5,277 bases of DNA from Chloroflexota bacterium (GTDB lineage Bacteria; Chloroflexota; Anaerolineae; Anaerolineales; UBA4823): contig DAOVXM010000225.1 of NCBI GenBank assembly GCA_030636125.1, positions 1 through 5,277 on the forward strand. Reading direction: 5' to 3'. Positions 4,633 through 5,277 of this stretch are shown here, piece by piece. The position numbers were made by a program, and so were the translations under genes. The notes under the pieces were generated by a model that was not told the DNA's origin, did not search any database, and was given only the letters and a program-made list of their open reading frames with translations. Every line of letters starts with the position of its first letter. The stretch's first letter is position 1.

Positions 4633-5187
4633 TTATCCAGCGACCAGTTTAATAGCCTTTTTAGTTTGTTCCAGATCCCATTCCGCACCAATCTCAGCGA
4701 AGATGGACTTGGTGTGTTCCAGATGGGTACGGTCACCCAGGCGTTTTCCGATCTCCAAATGAGTCCTTCCTAAATCGGGATGATATTCATTTTCTCGCGC
4801 CGAGACAATACTACGCTGTGCAGTACGATAATTTCTACACAGCCAGTGATATGTTCTCATAAAACGCATTGCCTTCGGTTGAGCATAATGCATGGATTTG
4901 CTGTATTTTAGATGGCTTAGATTGGCTTGCCTGGCTTTTGAAAAATAATCTTCCTCCACAGATCGATCCGTGGTAGAACGAAATTCGGCCAAAAAGAGAT
5001 AGATTCCGGCCATACTGGAAAAATGAGAGGAAGTGTAGCCCTTAATCGCACCATACTTTTCAAACACTTACTGAACGGCGTCCAGTGTTCCTAGAGCCTG
5101 CCCAATCTCCCCCTATCCCAAACAGCTTCGGGCTAATATGGGCACCTTGCACATTTGCGCAGAAATGTGCAATAGGCACCTACATTT
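4633..5187 (-). pseudogene. Decayed C-terminus of a TPR-containing AAA-type signalling ATPase
   Basis: The minus-strand frame ending at 4633 encodes a helical-repeat C-terminus of the kind found in large ATPases fused to TPR repeats, often beginning with an adenylate/guanylate cyclase or protein kinase domain. Recognisable stretches are ARQANLSHLKYSK, MRTYHWLCRNYRTAQRS, DLGRTHLEIGKRLGDRTHLE and SIFAEIGAEWDLEQTKKAI. The longest uninterrupted piece (4633-5067) would start at a GTG directly after an in-frame TAA (5068-5070), with no ribosome-binding site. Family-like sequence continues on the other side of that stop (GEIGQALGTLDAVQ, then FEKYGAIKGY), and beyond a TAG (5113-5115) as PILARSCLG. 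A third stop, TGA, lies at 5188-5190; upstream of it only LEQSL looks familiar. The whole N-terminal ATPase half, normally several hundred residues, is absent from the window. Loss of function is therefore likely. The family is inferred from pattern memory. Confidence 0.75.
5141..5187. repeat. Hairpin plus partial tandem duplication inside the decayed gene
   Basis: TTGCACATTT (5147-5156) pairs exactly with AAATGTGCAA (5163-5172) around a six-base loop. GGCACCTTGCACATTT (5141-5156) recurs as GGCACCTACATTT (5175-5187), lacking three bases. The 31-34-bp offset is not a multiple of three, so such a duplication would break the reading frame and may be one of the lesions of the pseudogene. Confidence 0.5.
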
Positions 5188-5277
5188 TCAAGTGACGTGG
5201 ACTCGGAGGCTTTGTTCCAACGGCACAGTGGTGAGGCCAGGTGAAGAAGAAGGTCTTCTCGCCGATAGCTTTAGCCT

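Overview
The window looks like a chromosomal stretch of an environmental bacterium, most likely a Chloroflexota (Anaerolineae-type) organism. This is inference from protein style, not from a search. The clues are a lipoprotein with a Thr/Ser/Pro-rich spacer of the kind common in that phylum, a Soj-type ParA with a KGGVAKTT P-loop, and the remains of a large TPR-type ATPase. There is no rRNA, canonical tRNA, CRISPR array or intact mobile-element gene. Base composition looks moderate throughout.

Layout. Positions 1-106 are the upstream region of a DinB/YfiT-like gene (107-583, +) and carry a 10-bp inverted repeat. Positions 584-1010 hold no convincing gene but are rich in dyads: a weak hairpin after the first gene, a 78-bp foldable element (701-778), and a leader-like structure (907-1002) ending in a terminator-like hairpin directly before the next ribosome-binding site. 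Positions 1011-2730 are a translationally overlapping pair: a ParA-family ATPase and a PAS-domain protein with an unrecognised C-terminal region. A secreted beta-propeller lipoprotein (2710-4113, -) converges on this pair and overlaps its 3' end by 21 bp.

Positions 4114-4632 are intergenic but highly structured. From left to right they hold an extended -10 promoter for the lipoprotein (possibly giving a leaderless mRNA), a CCTGTTAA/TTAACAGG dyad, three imperfect direct repeats built on TGTCTA, a consensus TATAAT, a well-initiated 11-codon mini-ORF and a strong bidirectional terminator. Two small dyads follow. This reads as a short operator-promoter-leader peptide-terminator unit with no structural gene behind it. 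From 4633 to at least 5187 (-) lies a decayed C-terminal piece of a TPR-containing AAA-type signalling ATPase, interrupted by in-frame stops.

The most interesting parts are the ParA-PAS pair, which could be a sensory-controlled positioning system without ParB; the switch-like leader in front of it; and the repeat/leader-peptide unit at 4200-4473. No established system could be recognised in full, and these readings are hypotheses.
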